A DNA stretch of 64,000 nt from Antitrichia curtipendula (Eukaryota; Streptophyta; Bryopsida; Hypnales; Leucodontaceae): assembly GCA_951230915.1 (NCBI GenBank), contig OX579634.1, forward strand, positions 19,742,725-19,806,724, read 5' to 3'. The stretch's first letter is position 1; each line of letters starts with the position of its first letter. A program made the position numbers and the translations under genes. The notes beneath the pieces are model-generated. The model worked only from the letters and a program-made list of their open reading frames with translations. It was not told the origin of the DNA and made no database searches. This document shows, one piece after another, positions 39,801 through 52,400 of this stretch.

Positions 39801-41720
39801 TACACACTTGCATTTTGTGTGTGGGTGGTGCAGTTAAGCTGAGCATTAAATCGTTTACCGTTCCAGAGCTGTTTGTGGATCTACCCGAGACAGCGAGTGT
39901 TGCAAGTCTGAAGGTAGGACCGCGAAATCATGCATCTGAGAATCCATGTGACGATCAGTTCGTAGGGATGGAGAGGCAGCGTTTGGTATTGATGGTGAGA
40001 GCTGGTCCTTCGGTGCTAAGGTTTATTCGTTTTGGGCGAACTGGAGGGTTGACGGGTGTTGGTGTTGTGTTCTTCAGAGAGCAGTTATGGATGCAGCGAT
40101 GAACTTGCTGGGAGGTGGGCTCCGGGTGCGAGTGCTGATGCAGGGCAAGAAGGTTCCTGACGAGGCTGCTACTCTATCTCAGATTGGCATTTCTCGGAGT
40201 GCAAGGCCAGAGTCTCTGGGGTTCATGCTGGAGCCTAGTCCCGTGCTGACGTCGGGCTCTGCTACAGCGGAAGATCCTCTGCTGGTTCTTTCGCGCGCTG
40301 CCAATCAGCCAGCACCTAGGTACGCGAGTTTGTGTGTTGAGATCGGGGGGGTATGTTTGGGGTTCTGATTACAAGTGATTGGCTGGGATGAGTTGTTGAC
40401 TAGTGGGTATTGAGGACATGACGAGAGAGTTTTTGTCTCCCCTCAGGTATCCCGTTTATGGAGTTCCTGGGCTTTCTGGGGTGGGCGACGGGGGAGTCCG
40501 GTGCCCTTTGAAAGGGCGGTGTAATAAGACCGGTGGGGCCGTGGTTGATCCGGACCCGTCTTACGTGCCACCGTCTCTGTCGAGTGAGGAAGAGGGTTAC
40601 GTTGACGGGAAACGCAGTGGGGCGGCATTCTCGGTGACCCCGGAGGAATCCGTGAAGGGATGCAATGGGATGAAGAGCAACAAACAGATGAGCGAGCGCA
40701 TGGCGATCTCTCCTCATCCGACCCGTGTGGCTGCAGCGGGGGCTCTGGCAGCCATACGCGCACAAGCGGATGCCAGTAGGCGTGGAAGAAACGAGGCGGA
40801 TTCGGCAGCCGCTGCGGCTCACACTTCTTCTCACGATTCTCTGGTGGGCGGATCAGGAGCCATCATCTTGCATCCAGGACTGGGCACGGGAGATAACGTC
40901 CCTGGCATGGCTCTGGTTCCCATGCGGAACAAAATTTCCCGTGCTCTGGATAACGGGAAACGCAGAGTGCGCCGTCCATTCAGCGTTTCTGAGGTGGAGT
41001 CTCTAGTCCATGCTGTGGAGAAGCTGGGGACTGGCAGGTAAATAGCCGACAAGCATTGGACTGTAGTGTCGGATGATGAGTTTAGTGTTTGAAATTGGGG
41101 CGACGAGCCTTTCACCTGCCAGGCCGTTGGGACGGCGGACGTTTTGGTCGTCGCTTGTCGCTGTGTTTAGAGTAGGTGTTGTTTCATTCAGATCCGAGTG
41201 TGTCCTGGAGGGAAGTTGAGAAGGCTGGTGGAACCAGGTGTTTGGAAGTGTTCGGAGGAGAGGTAGACGTTGATGGAGTTTTTGTCGTTTTGGAAGTGGT
41301 TGTTAACACGTTGCTTTGGAAGCAGGTGGCGTGATGTGAAACTGCGGGCTTTCGAACAGGCGAAGCATAGGACTTACGTTGATTTGAAGGTGCGGTGCCT
41401 GTCGATCTGAGATGATTAGTTTTTGGAAGCCAGCTTGGTCCGTGCAGGACCGTTTTGGCATTTGTTTTTGTTTTGCAGAGCCGTGCGCGTAGATTCGTGC
41501 ACTTGTTGAAGTTATCGTGGGGTGTGGCTTGTGACGAAATAACAATGCTTGGTTTTTGGATTCACAGGACAAGTGGAAGACGTTGGTTCACACTGCTCGC
41601 ATCGCTCCACATCAGCGCAGGGGGGAGCCCGTGCCTCAAGAACTGCTGGAAAGGGTGACGCGCGCGCATGCATTTTGGACTGCGCACGCAGCCAAGCAGC
41701 AGGCGGATCTGGACTTCTGA
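36806..41720 (+). CDS. Telomere-repeat-binding protein, TRP/TRFL family (Ubl + telobox Myb), 10 coding exons
   Basis: Exons: 36806-36889, 37010-37459, 37791-38682, 39035-39247, 39627-39704, 39834-39913, 40078-40319, 40447-41037, 41326-41389, 41568-41720. All introns are GT-AG, all phases match, and the total is 2847 nt (948 residues plus stop). The start is chosen because the short basic first exon (MEARTRRVSG) corresponds to the N-terminal exon of plant TRP proteins; GVFELLATVAGQIL follows at about residue 47. Residues 179-475 are acidic/Ser-rich, then basic (VKRVMSGG onward); KRKK at 503-506 is a likely nuclear signal. A ubiquitin-like domain covers about 573-654 (VKLSIKSFTV ... GGGLRVRVLMQGKKV). 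The Myb domain spans about 853-910 with the telobox VDLKDKWKTLVHTA, followed by the plant Myb-extension (RRGEPVPQELLERV). Family members bind double-stranded TTTAGGG telomere DNA in the nucleus. It is longer than typical angiosperm members (roughly 550-700 residues), mainly in the acidic middle. Confidence 0.94.
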
Positions 41721-42500
41721 GTTCCACGGCACATGTCGTCCGAGGAAGCTGTTCGGCTTCCTAACCACAGACGATTTCAGTCCGAGCGGCTGGGAGTTTT
41801 TGTGGGGGTTCCACCATGTGTATAGAGACGGATGTTCGCAGACGATGTGCGGTACGACCCGTGCCGACGAAGGCAGACAAGGAAGGCAGACAATGCGGTG
41901 TTGGGCAGCAACACGGCATTGTGTGTGGAAGGGGCCTGCCAGCGCAGTCCAGGGTCGCCTGTAAAGTGTAACTTTGAAGAGCTCAGTTGTTTATTTTAGG
42001 TTTGTTCTTGTACCATCCATTCAAAAGCCTTTAGGACTAGATTAGCTGTGACCACTGTTCATGTTCATTCTTGCTTCGGAGAAAACCAATAAGAGAAACA
42101 TCAGGCTGGAGGGCCGTCCTTTGTCAACGGGATGGTTGGGGAGCGCAGACGGGAGTCCTGTCAAGGTAAGAAGGATTCCATTCTGGATGGCCATCGGTAG
42201 GACAGCCTTCCCATCTTTCCGTGCGGAGGACAGGAAGGTTGAAGTTGGCAGGGGCTTAGCTCAGCTGCGGTAGTACATAGAGAACGGCAGTTCGCATTCA
42301 CACTGTAGATGGGTCCCCAATTTTATGCTGTTAATGTTGTATATCGATTGGCCCCTCCCCCCCTTAGCATAGACCTGTAGTTTGTATCTTTGCACACTTG
42401 ACACCGAATTTGCCGACATCACAACACCGCACCGTAGTCTGCTGTTGCCCCAGTGCCCCGTGCAGGTAGCTTGTCCTGAAAGGAGGGACGTGGGTTTTCC
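41721..42500 (+). other. Probable 3' UTR and flank of the TRP-like gene
   Basis: GC-richer sequence continues past the stop codon and fades into AT-rich DNA near 42550. No clear polyadenylation signal can be singled out, so the transcript end is not set. Confidence 0.35.
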
Positions 42501-42549
42501 GCATTTCCATGTATAGGGGTTCAACCCCACTCATAATTCAATTCAGCAA

Positions 42550-45500
42550 CCTGTTTCTTGGCTCTATTGGCACCTTTTTGTTTTTCTTCGTTGATGTCGT
42601 CGTCAATGTCTTGTGACGTTGCTTGGACGTTTGGCTCAGATGTTTTGTGCTGTTTAGGGGAACTAGTAGTAGAACCGTTGTAATGTCTGCATTTACATAA
42701 GAAATTGGCAAAGTATTTTCTTTAGTTTGTGAATCCACGATTTACAGAGATTTGAGACTCTGTGGACCAGAGTGGTCTGATGGATGACGGGAAATCCTTC
42801 TAAGAGAAGTGCATATGTTTGTTCTTGGAATTTTTGTGTGAAAAGGGAAGGTTTTGCACAGTAGTTTGACCTTGAATGAGTTTTTTTTGTTTTTTTTTCT
42901 CAAAGTAGATGATTCACAATGTTCCCCAAAGGATGATTTCCACAGTGTGTACTTGGGATGGGATTGAAAAAAATAGTTCTATGTCCATTGGGGGGAAGTG
43001 GCTTGAATGCATCATAACATTGTAATCCGTAATGGTCCATGCATCCAAAAAGTGGATGTGGTTTGGTCAAACTTGATTGTAACTTTCAAAGTATTCATTT
43101 TTTGTTATGATTTAAACTTAAAAAATGACACCACTCCAATGCCTAAACAAGTATGTGCTTGTGGATAAATATTATTGTTAACACATATTTTATCTATTTC
43201 TTTTATATTTTTGGTCCCCATTGTTTTATGATCTTTTATTTTGGTGCTACTTGTACAATGGACTTGCACAATACTAACAAATGCTTGGATGCCTAAATAA
43301 AAATTTATATTGCACGAAAAATTAGCAAGTTTCTAACATAATTGTACAAAGGCAAGTTCTATTGTACTTGCAAATTTTGCCCACAATTGGCCCATCCTTG
43401 TGCAAGGAGTTCAATTGGCATACCCTACCTAATACCATTGCCTACAATACCTAGCAACTCAAATAAGCTCAAGCAGGCTAGAAAAGACTCGGAGCCTAAC
43501 TGGCTTGCACAAGAGATCATAGTATTAATTGGCTTCAATGACAAGAAGGGTCAACAATACAAGGGTATATAGTGCAAGCATTGCAAGATTTTTTAATTGT
43601 ATCAAGGATGCCACCCTCTATACACTTCAAAGGCCATTGAGTTGAGCTCCTCAATTGAGTATGTACGGAAATTTAAAAAATAGGTGGATGTCACCTAAAA
43701 TTGTGTCACAAAAAACATGGGGTTCGTGTAAAGGATCCTCTTAGTGATAACACGTGGCACTTAAGTGCAAGATTTAGTTCCTAGAAGAGTGAACGCAACA
43801 CTCGTATATGCAAGATCATGGAGTTAATGGGAGCAAGAATGGTGAGAAGTAGTTGTATAAAGAATGCCAAAATTATGATGAAATAGATGCAAGAAAGGGC
43901 CACTTCATAATGGAAAAATTTGGGTGGGAAAGAACCTTTGCAACTCACTAATTGGGCTAAGAATTGCATGATGAGCTCAAAAATTTGCCATGATTATCCA
44001 ATCCATCTCCATGATCTCATAAATCATATGCCTTCCACAAGTATTTATACACTAAGTAGCCAATACCAACCTTTAGTGTTCGGTATTCCTACGTGGTGGT
44101 ACTAATGATGATGTGGGCATCTTCATACTCACCTCAATTAGTACTAAAATTAGTACAAAACTCAAAGTCTCTTATTTGATTCAATTTCTTTTTAATGACT
44201 TGGTGATGGAGCATGAGACCTAAATGCAACCTATAGCTCCTAGCAAAACAAGGTGGACAAAGGTCAGCTAACTCATCTTAAGTTCAAATTAGCTGGCAAG
44301 ACAACATCCAAAGTTTTCCAGTGCTAAAGCGCTTTTGGTGACTTTAATCCAAAATTGCAAAGGCATCATGGCAAAGAAAGGGTCCCAAGGGCCATTTTTC
44401 AAACACTTGCATTTCACTAGGAAATTTTTATTGGTACAATCTAGCTAGGTTTCACTAGAAAAAAACTCATTGGAATAGAAGGATTTTAAAGTTAAGCTCC
44501 AAGGTTACATGCCTGTCATTTCAACCATAAACTCAAGAATACTTCCAAATTTTGGATGAATTTGTGACAACACGTTGTGACATTGTACACTTAAAACAAT
44601 AGATACAATAAGGTCAAATGGGCCTTTGTCATCCTTAGTCCAATTGCAACTTTACAAAGTACAAGCAAACACAATTTTGTTTTTTTGTAGGAAATCTGTC
44701 AATCCACCTCATGGAAAATGATTGCAAGAGATAAAGTTTGCTTGTCATGTTAGGTCTAAGTATTGGAACTAGGCTTTGTAAGTCTCCAATTTGTCACTTG
44801 AGACTCATAGATTTTTTTGTTTTTTTTAATTTTACATTTTTTAGTTAAGTTTTATACAGCAAAATCTCTAAAAAGAGTGTTAAACTAAAATAAGTGTTCT
44901 ACATACCAATATAGTATTTGGTCCATAACAATGAAGAATACCTTAAAAAATTCAATTTCTTGCATGTATATATATTAGACATCCAAAAATAGCAAAAATC
45001 TAAAATACTTTGTAAATTCTTTCCCAAATTGTTAAGTCCTATCAAGTATAGTAAGAGGGAGGGAATATTTAATTGGATATTGCCACTCCTGTAGTTTTGG
45101 TTCAAGCTGACTAGCCTGAACTGAGTAATGAGGGTGTGTTAAGGAACTAGTTACTTGTGGCATGTACTTTGTAAATATATGACACAAGTAATTAGTTCTT
45201 TAATACATCTTAGTTTACAACAGATTGAATGATTGGAAATATTGCATTATACTATAAAAATATGTTTGATAATAAGGTCGTCATTGAGGCCACAAAAGGA
45301 ATCAACAAGATTATAGTTCAATATATGCAAGACATTATTGAAGCATTGTATGGGCTTGAAAAATCCAAAATCCAAGTCCAACTCAAACTTTTCTTAGAGA
45401 AAATGGTATACAAGGAGGAGAAAGATTGTTGAATCTATGAGAATGCGGCAATTGCATGTAAAAATGCATAACTTGCAATTTTAAACAGCAAAGAGAGTTG

Positions 45501-48187
45501 GTGAGTTGCCTCACTCAACTTTCTTTTGTTTCAAGCCATAGATTTTCAATGACAATGGCTAAAACTCCCCAAATATGCCACAATTGACAACAAGAGCTTT
45601 ACCATCGGCCACAACACTTTTCTACAATACAACTCCTCCCAACACTTCTGTTGGTTGGTCATTGACCAATGCTATTGCCTTGCCCACCAAAACCACTACT
45701 TCTAATGGTCTGGTAGATTATGCAAGAGCTATGGTCACAAATCACCCAATTTGTTCACCCTCCTATGTAATATTCTGTAGAACTTTGCTACCCAACTAGT
45801 ACTAATATAAGATTGTATATGACTAAATGCTCTATTGCTTCTATTCTACTTGCCCAATAACTTGGCAATGCTCCCACTTGCATCTGCCCAGAACTATAAC
45901 ATGAGTTGGTTGTTGTACTTGGAGTGTTAATTTGGAATGCATACAATGTAAAAGATATGATAATTCAAAAAAATTAAGGAAATAGTCTTAGATTGAATTA
46001 TAATTTTTGGGATTGCACTACAAATCTTTGGATTAAGTTTACATTTATACATGACTATAAGAATTCAATAATGAACATGTCATTAATAAAGTACAGACTT
46101 TTGAAGCTACTCTCTATAGACATGTTGCGTGGTAAGAAATTTGTCCAACTCTGCTGATTTTTCACTACTAAGTGTTGTTGCTATGTTCTTTGCGAAGGCA
46201 TCTCCCACTTCCTCTAGCCCTACAATGTCACTTACCACTTTTCCATCTAATCCCTTGCTGCAAAGGATTTGCAAAAGTTGTTCAACTTCTTTATAGGATT
46301 GTCCCAATAAAATGTTGTGCAATATCCGCACATGCAATAATCACATTGAATAGGATGCCGCATGAAACAAATCTTTAAGGTTAGAATAAACACAAAGCAA
46401 TACATAGCAATTTAAACACGTTTTAAAACACTACAAATTCCACACATCAAAGTTCTAGGGGATTTATCAAATGAATGGAATTTCCACCCAAAAGCTTGTG
46501 TGAAAGTCACAACACAAATAAGATGATAATACTAGAAATTCCCAACTAAAGGCATTGCCAAAATTCTAGCTAGGACTCTCTAGGGATTAGAGGTTGGTTA
46601 GTATAAAATTAGTTAGTACAACAAAACAACATTTGATAGTTCAAGGAAAATACAACTATACATGGTTTAAAGGGAACCCAATGTCCTTCAAAACAAGCTT
46701 CAAAAACAATAATGGAGGGTCATTGCAAGAAAGACCGTGCATTCTACATAGCATTTTGCACATTACTCATTTTTTCTTTGGGAGCACTTTATAATTAAAT
46801 TTTCTTTTTCTTTTTTTTACAGTGAGAAAAAAACTTATACACCTTTTTGAAGAAGGTGCCCTAAGAAGGAAAAGCATAGAAAATTTCTCTAAGCAGGAAA
46901 ACTAGAAAAGTGCAAAATCTCATGAAAATAGGTACTTTCATCGTAGTTTCACATTTTAATTTGTAAAAAATAGGATTATAGATTTTAAAAGAAACTAAAA
47001 AAATTCCATTTGTGAAGAATTCATAGTGATGAGATTTCACCAAAAGATTGATTTTAGAACCATCTTCATTGTTCAAAAATTGCACAATGGAAGTGTTGTT
47101 TGCACTCATGTGGAGGACACCAAATAATATATTTTTAGATTTTTTTTGGTAGGAATATGCTTTTCTACTATGCAAATAGACAATGAAAATTTCAGCTCTA
47201 GATCTTTAAATTTGGGTATTCCTAACGTAGTAAAAACTCCTAAACCTCACAGTGTGACAAGTAAATAAAAATGATTTTTAAATATAAAATGATTTTTTTC
47301 GTATATATAAAAAGAAAGGGATTTAATTACCATCAAGTTAGACATCACCAATAAAAAATTTAAGTTCATGAGGTTTATGCTTCAAAAGTTATAAAGGATG
47401 ACAAGAAGGTATACCCTCATTGTGACTTGAAATAGGACCGGTCTTTCTTGCGATGACCCTAGAGCAAGAATTTGACCAAAAATCACCCATTGGCAAAGTT
47501 TGACCAAAAAGACCAAAAAACACACTAAGAAATGGACCAAAGCAGTTCCAACATTACAAATAAAGGTGTTTGGGGGAGGGGAAGGTTGGCCACAAATATT
47601 TTTCCAAAGGCTTCCTTTCTCCTTTAATTCCAAAGTGATTTCCAAAACTAACCACTAATACCTAAAATAAGTCAATTTTACTACTAAACTTATTTTTTAT
47701 TTTTGAAAAACAATTGCAAAAAAATAAATTGTACCATTTAATTTGAAAGTCCCAAATTATCCAAAGAGATCCCAAATCCTATAGGTCATTTAGATCCATA
47801 AAAGTCTCAAATTGACAAAATAAAGAACTGTAAAAATCCCAAACGATGAACTTTGAACTTTTCAAATATTTTGACTTGCTTGGAGTGTTTAGAAGATTTG
47901 TGAAAGTAAAAAAAGACTCTTCTCCTGCTTTGTTTGGATGTTGTGTGTTCCTAGTATATCAATCAATATATCAACTTTGTTTAAACTCCACCTACATTCA
48001 AGGTAGCCGCCAATTCCATTACTGACTGGTGTCAGAATGCCTTGAAACTTAATGCAGTGTGTTATTAGTACAAAGAATTCTATCCTACTTTTTATTCAGA
48101 TTTTATTGTAGTTCGGTATTTTCTATAAATTTTCCAATGCCTGTTTAAGTAGTTGACTGTTCAAATGAAAATCTTCTGCAAGTCAAA
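42550..48187. other. AT-rich intergenic DNA with weak coding remnants
   Basis: 43342-44110 shows interrupted protein-like stretches in several frames (a Cys-rich segment near 43350-43400) and may be a very old transposon ORF. 45229-45432 is a 67-codon frame with possible amphipathic composition, unrecognised. A minus frame at 46337-46107 (76 codons; contains GLEEVGDAFAKNIATTL) has good composition but no recognised family or flanking exons. The remainder holds nothing identifiable. Confidence 0.4.
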
Positions 48188-48387
48188 NNNNNNNNNNNNN
48201 NNNNNNNNNNNNNNNNNNNNNNNNNNNNNNNNNNNNNNNNNNNNNNNNNNNNNNNNNNNNNNNNNNNNNNNNNNNNNNNNNNNNNNNNNNNNNNNNNNNN
48301 NNNNNNNNNNNNNNNNNNNNNNNNNNNNNNNNNNNNNNNNNNNNNNNNNNNNNNNNNNNNNNNNNNNNNNNNNNNNNNNNNNNNNNN
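48188..48387. other. Assembly gap, 200 N
   Basis: Exactly 200 undetermined bases, a round number typical of a scaffold spacer; the true length is unknown. Confidence 0.98.
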
Positions 48388-49057
48388 GACATATTAGAGT
48401 TAATTGTAAAGTGAACCTCAATTTGTACAAGGGTGTCAGAGGAAGGGTCAACTAAGAACAGTACAAAAGAAACACAACACCAAATTCCACCACACTCTAA
48501 GCACCTAAATGTGACATTTATTTAAGATTTGCAAATCTTGAAGATAGGGATAAAATAAGATGATGTGCGCTTGCTAGGAAATGGTTTAGGAAATCAACAA
48601 AGTTGGTCTTGTATTTTTCTGAGCTTGTATGAATATAATATGCATTTGTGAAAACAAGTGTGTAGATGCACATGTTGTGGATAATAGACTACCACCAAAG
48701 TGGACACGGAAACACCCAAAAGTAACAAACCCTAAGCTTGTATCATGGTCATTTTATTAGCTAATGCAAAACCCAAATCTATCATTATGACACATTTATA
48801 GAATTCACCTATCAACATTGGGTCGCATGTGCTTTAGTTTAAAACTCATTCTAGGTGTCCATAAACAACTCTTATTACATTTGGATGCACATACTTTAGT
48901 TTGGGTACTTCAAGGAGTTTCATTAATTACTCTCAAACTCCAGCTCATGGTCTCTTATTGCATACACTTTATAATTAACTCTATTGAGGTACAAGTAAAC
49001 ACATTTGTATAAAATTATTATTAATAATAATATTAATATTTTAAAATATAATCAAAT
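48388..49057. other. AT-rich intergenic DNA
   Basis: No gene or repeat recognised; one 64-codon frame at 48818-49012 is unremarkable. Confidence 0.5.
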
Positions 49058-49069
49058 TTATTAGTGAAT

Positions 49070-49398
49070 GGATTGACGCTAGAAACCGATTCACGAAGCG
49101 CCGGTGCCGTAACGACATGTTTGCTACTATGGTTGATGGCTCTCCTAGCTAGGCCCTAAAGGGCCCTAGGGCTGGGTTTGTCTTCCAGCCTCCTTAGGCT
49201 GTGCGTGCCGGGGCGGGGCGGGACGGTCCCTGTCTCGCGGGCGCGGCACCCGCGCCTGGTTGGCGCTTTGTTGCTTGCCTTGTTTTTTTTTCTTTCTTTT
49301 CTTTTTCTCACCCCCAGGCCGCATGCAGCTGGGCTCTTGTATTTTTCTCTTGCAATAAAGGATTCCTTTATTTGTGCCAAAAAAAAAAAAAAAAAAAA
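49070..49398 (+). mobile_element. Poly(A)-tailed retroposon insertion (LINE 3' end or SINE-like)
   Basis: A 329-bp GC-rich segment in AT-rich DNA ends in AATAAA (49354-49359) and, after 19 bases, a 20-base A run. It is flanked by a perfect 12-bp duplication TTATTAGTGAAT (49058-49069 and 49399-49410), the hallmark of target-primed reverse transcription. The AATAAA is within a small hairpin (ATAAAGGA-T-TCCTTTAT, 49355-49371). No clear pol III A and B boxes were seen, so a 5'-truncated LINE or a processed RNA copy is more likely than a tRNA-derived SINE. The intact tail and duplication indicate a recent event. Confidence 0.85.
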
Positions 49399-49410
49399 TT
49401 ATTAGTGAAT

Positions 49411-52400
49411 TTTATAACACAAGTAAAATTTTCCAAGATTCATTAGTGAATGCAATGAGAATTTTTTTCCAAATTTTGGATTTGAATTTCATGAATTTTT
49501 AAATTTTATTGCCTAAAATATTAATGACTAAAATTTAATAACAGATTTTTATCTTTCTATAATATATTCCAAAAATCTTCAAAAATATTGTGAAAATTTT
49601 AAAAGTTATATGAAATATTTATGTATGATTTTTTATGATTTTTTATGAGATTTTTGGAGTGAACTATAAGAAATGTAACTATTTAAGGTCATTTTTTACT
49701 TAGTAATATTTCACTCAATAAAATTTTAAAATTGATTAAACTTTTACCATAAATTTCCAAAATGAATTCTCGTGTCCATTGCTATTTAAAAATTTGTACT
49801 TGTGTTACAAACTTTTTTCACCAATAATTCTGGTTATTGTTATTTTTAATCAATAATTGTTTTAAGAGATCTGAAAAGTTATTCTAAGCATGTGGGTTAC
49901 TGTACTTGTACTACAACATGTAAAAATTTTGTTTATTTTTAAAACAACAATTTTTCATCTAGTTTTGGCAATTTTTGACATGCATGAAAATTTATGAGCT
50001 ACTGTATTTTGAGAAAGAAAAATGACCCAGAGTACTTTTGTAGCAGGTGTGTATTGATTTCCTAGTCCCCAAATGAAATATGAAACGTGCAGTTTTAACA
50101 CTAAAATGCATGAGATGACAATTTGTGTCCTTTGGATGATTTCTGAGAGCACTTCATGATGGGAAAAAAGTACATTTTTTCATCCAATTTGTTTTTGGGA
50201 GTTTCTTGAATTCAACTTCAATGAAAGAAGTTTCAAATACTTTCCTTGTAATATTTTTTGATTTTCATACACAAGAAAATGGCAAGTCCATGAATAACAA
50301 TATAGTGTATTTAGGCAATTTCTACTCCTCTCTTTAGATCTTTGAAAAAATGAAACTTTTACGATTTATAGAAGCCATATAATTACTCCTTCTATCATGT
50401 AATGATCTTTCTATTGGCTTTAATTTTTTGTCCCCAAATGATCTTCTTGTTGCACTTAGAGACGTTGAAATAGGTCAAATTTGGCTTTTGATTGCTTTTT
50501 TGGTATAGCAAAACAACTTTGGAGTAGTAGTTTCCCCTTCATCCATGCAATCATCAATCAAAAGACAAATGAAATGATTGGAGGGACCAATCAACATTGT
50601 TTGTTAATACTTTTTGCATCTCTTTGAGTATTTGCCAATTGAAGGAGATGAAGCTTTGGAAGGCAAATTAGATGTCAAAACATAATCCTAGGCATGTACT
50701 AAATTCTCCTAAAATGAAAACTTTATTCTCAACAATTATAAGTCCAATGGTGCTCTTTGAAAATCCCTCCCCCCCCCCTCCCCCCCCAAATGATACTTTT
50801 CAATATTTCAAAACTACAATTCAAAAAAGGCTCTAAAGCTCAAAGTTTTTTGGACGCTAAGAGTACACCAAAATCTACTTATAGTGTGAAAAAGATCTCT
50901 AAAATATTATTTTTAGCCTTAATTTGGAACATTGTGTCCAACACAAAGATCATTTTGGGACGGAGGTAGTGTATCTTTTCTCATGTTTTTGAAAAATAGT
51001 CACAAAAATTTATTTCATATATAAGTTGTAGAATAGGAACATACATGAAGAAGAACTTCAATGCTTGAAAAAGCATTCATAGGTCCATCCTATCAATGTC
51101 AATCCTTTAATTTGAAAGGACAATGAGACTTATAAACAAGGTAGATAGCCAAAAAAGATCTGTTTTTTAGACCAATCGGTACATTCTTCAATTTGTAATC
51201 TCAAAAGTCATCTATCATCCACATTTTAGCCCTAGCATCCTTCCCTAGTTATCCTTTAATGGATTGGAATACATTTTGGGCAAAAATTGTTTTAAATGAT
51301 GTCATTGACCCCTATGAGAGTTAGCATCCATTGGGTGGATTATGAATGTTTTCAAAAGTTTACTAAGGGAGCTATTGAAAACGGATGAAATACATCCAAA
51401 TATGTTGAAAATGTAATTTTTGGATATTCTTCAACAATGTTCGTTCGATGCTTATGTTTCTCGTGCAAAGTTTTGAATGAGTTCATGGAGGGATAGGAAG
51501 AAAAGGCATTAGATGATTTTAGGGGGTTCTGGAGGGCTGTTTCGGGCTTGTTCCCGGCGATGTTCCCTTGGCAGCAAAAGAACGACTACTGTCAGAATTT
51601 TTTTTTGAAAAATAAAAAATAAAAATAAAACTCTTAAAATGAAAAAACAAGGTGAACAAATTTTTTATTTTATTTTTTTGTATGACGTGGCAATTGCTTG
51701 GCCATGTCACACAGTTGCTGCAGCGCAGTTCCAGACAGTTTCAGAGTCTGGGAACCTTGGGGAACTTGCAGCCCTCCACAAAGGCTGAATAACATGTAAT
51801 AGAAAGCTTGCAAAAATTATAATTTTAAGACTGGATTTTCTCAAGCCATGATTCAATTTGTCCAAGCTCCAAATCTTAGTAATACCTTGGGATATGTACC
51901 AAATACAAATGTATTATAAAAGGTAAGTCTTATTAAAGAAATTGAAGTTTTCACCAAAAAAAATAATATTATTGAATTATGAAGAGTAGAAAGTATTTAT
52001 AAATTAATAAAAATTTAACTACTTATAGAATTGTTTAAAATTAATCTTGAAGATCTCACTTCAAATTATTATCAAAAATGTTATTTTTCCCTCCCAAAAA
52101 TGTTGCCCAAAATAAGACAACGTTCTTTAAATGGTTGATTGGGCATCTAGGGATTACTAGAAAGGCTACAATACTTCACTTGCAATTATTTTAGAAACAA
52201 CATGAGACCTACTATGAGATATATTTTAAATGTTGGAGATAATAATTTAAAAAATATTCAAGGTACTATAGCATCACTTTTTTGAAGCATATTGCATTAC
52301 AATTACTATACAATACATAATAATGATCCATAGTACATAATTTGTAAATCTACACAAGGATAGTCTCAAAAAAAGGAAAAGAACTTGCATGAGAACCTTC

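Noticed and set aside
48153..48455. Open frames across the N run
   Set aside because: The bases are undetermined, so the frames carry no information.
49178..49446. Hydrophobic 75-81 codon frames in the retroposon
   Set aside because: They arise from the pyrimidine-rich 3' part and read into the poly(A) tail; no protein family is recognised.
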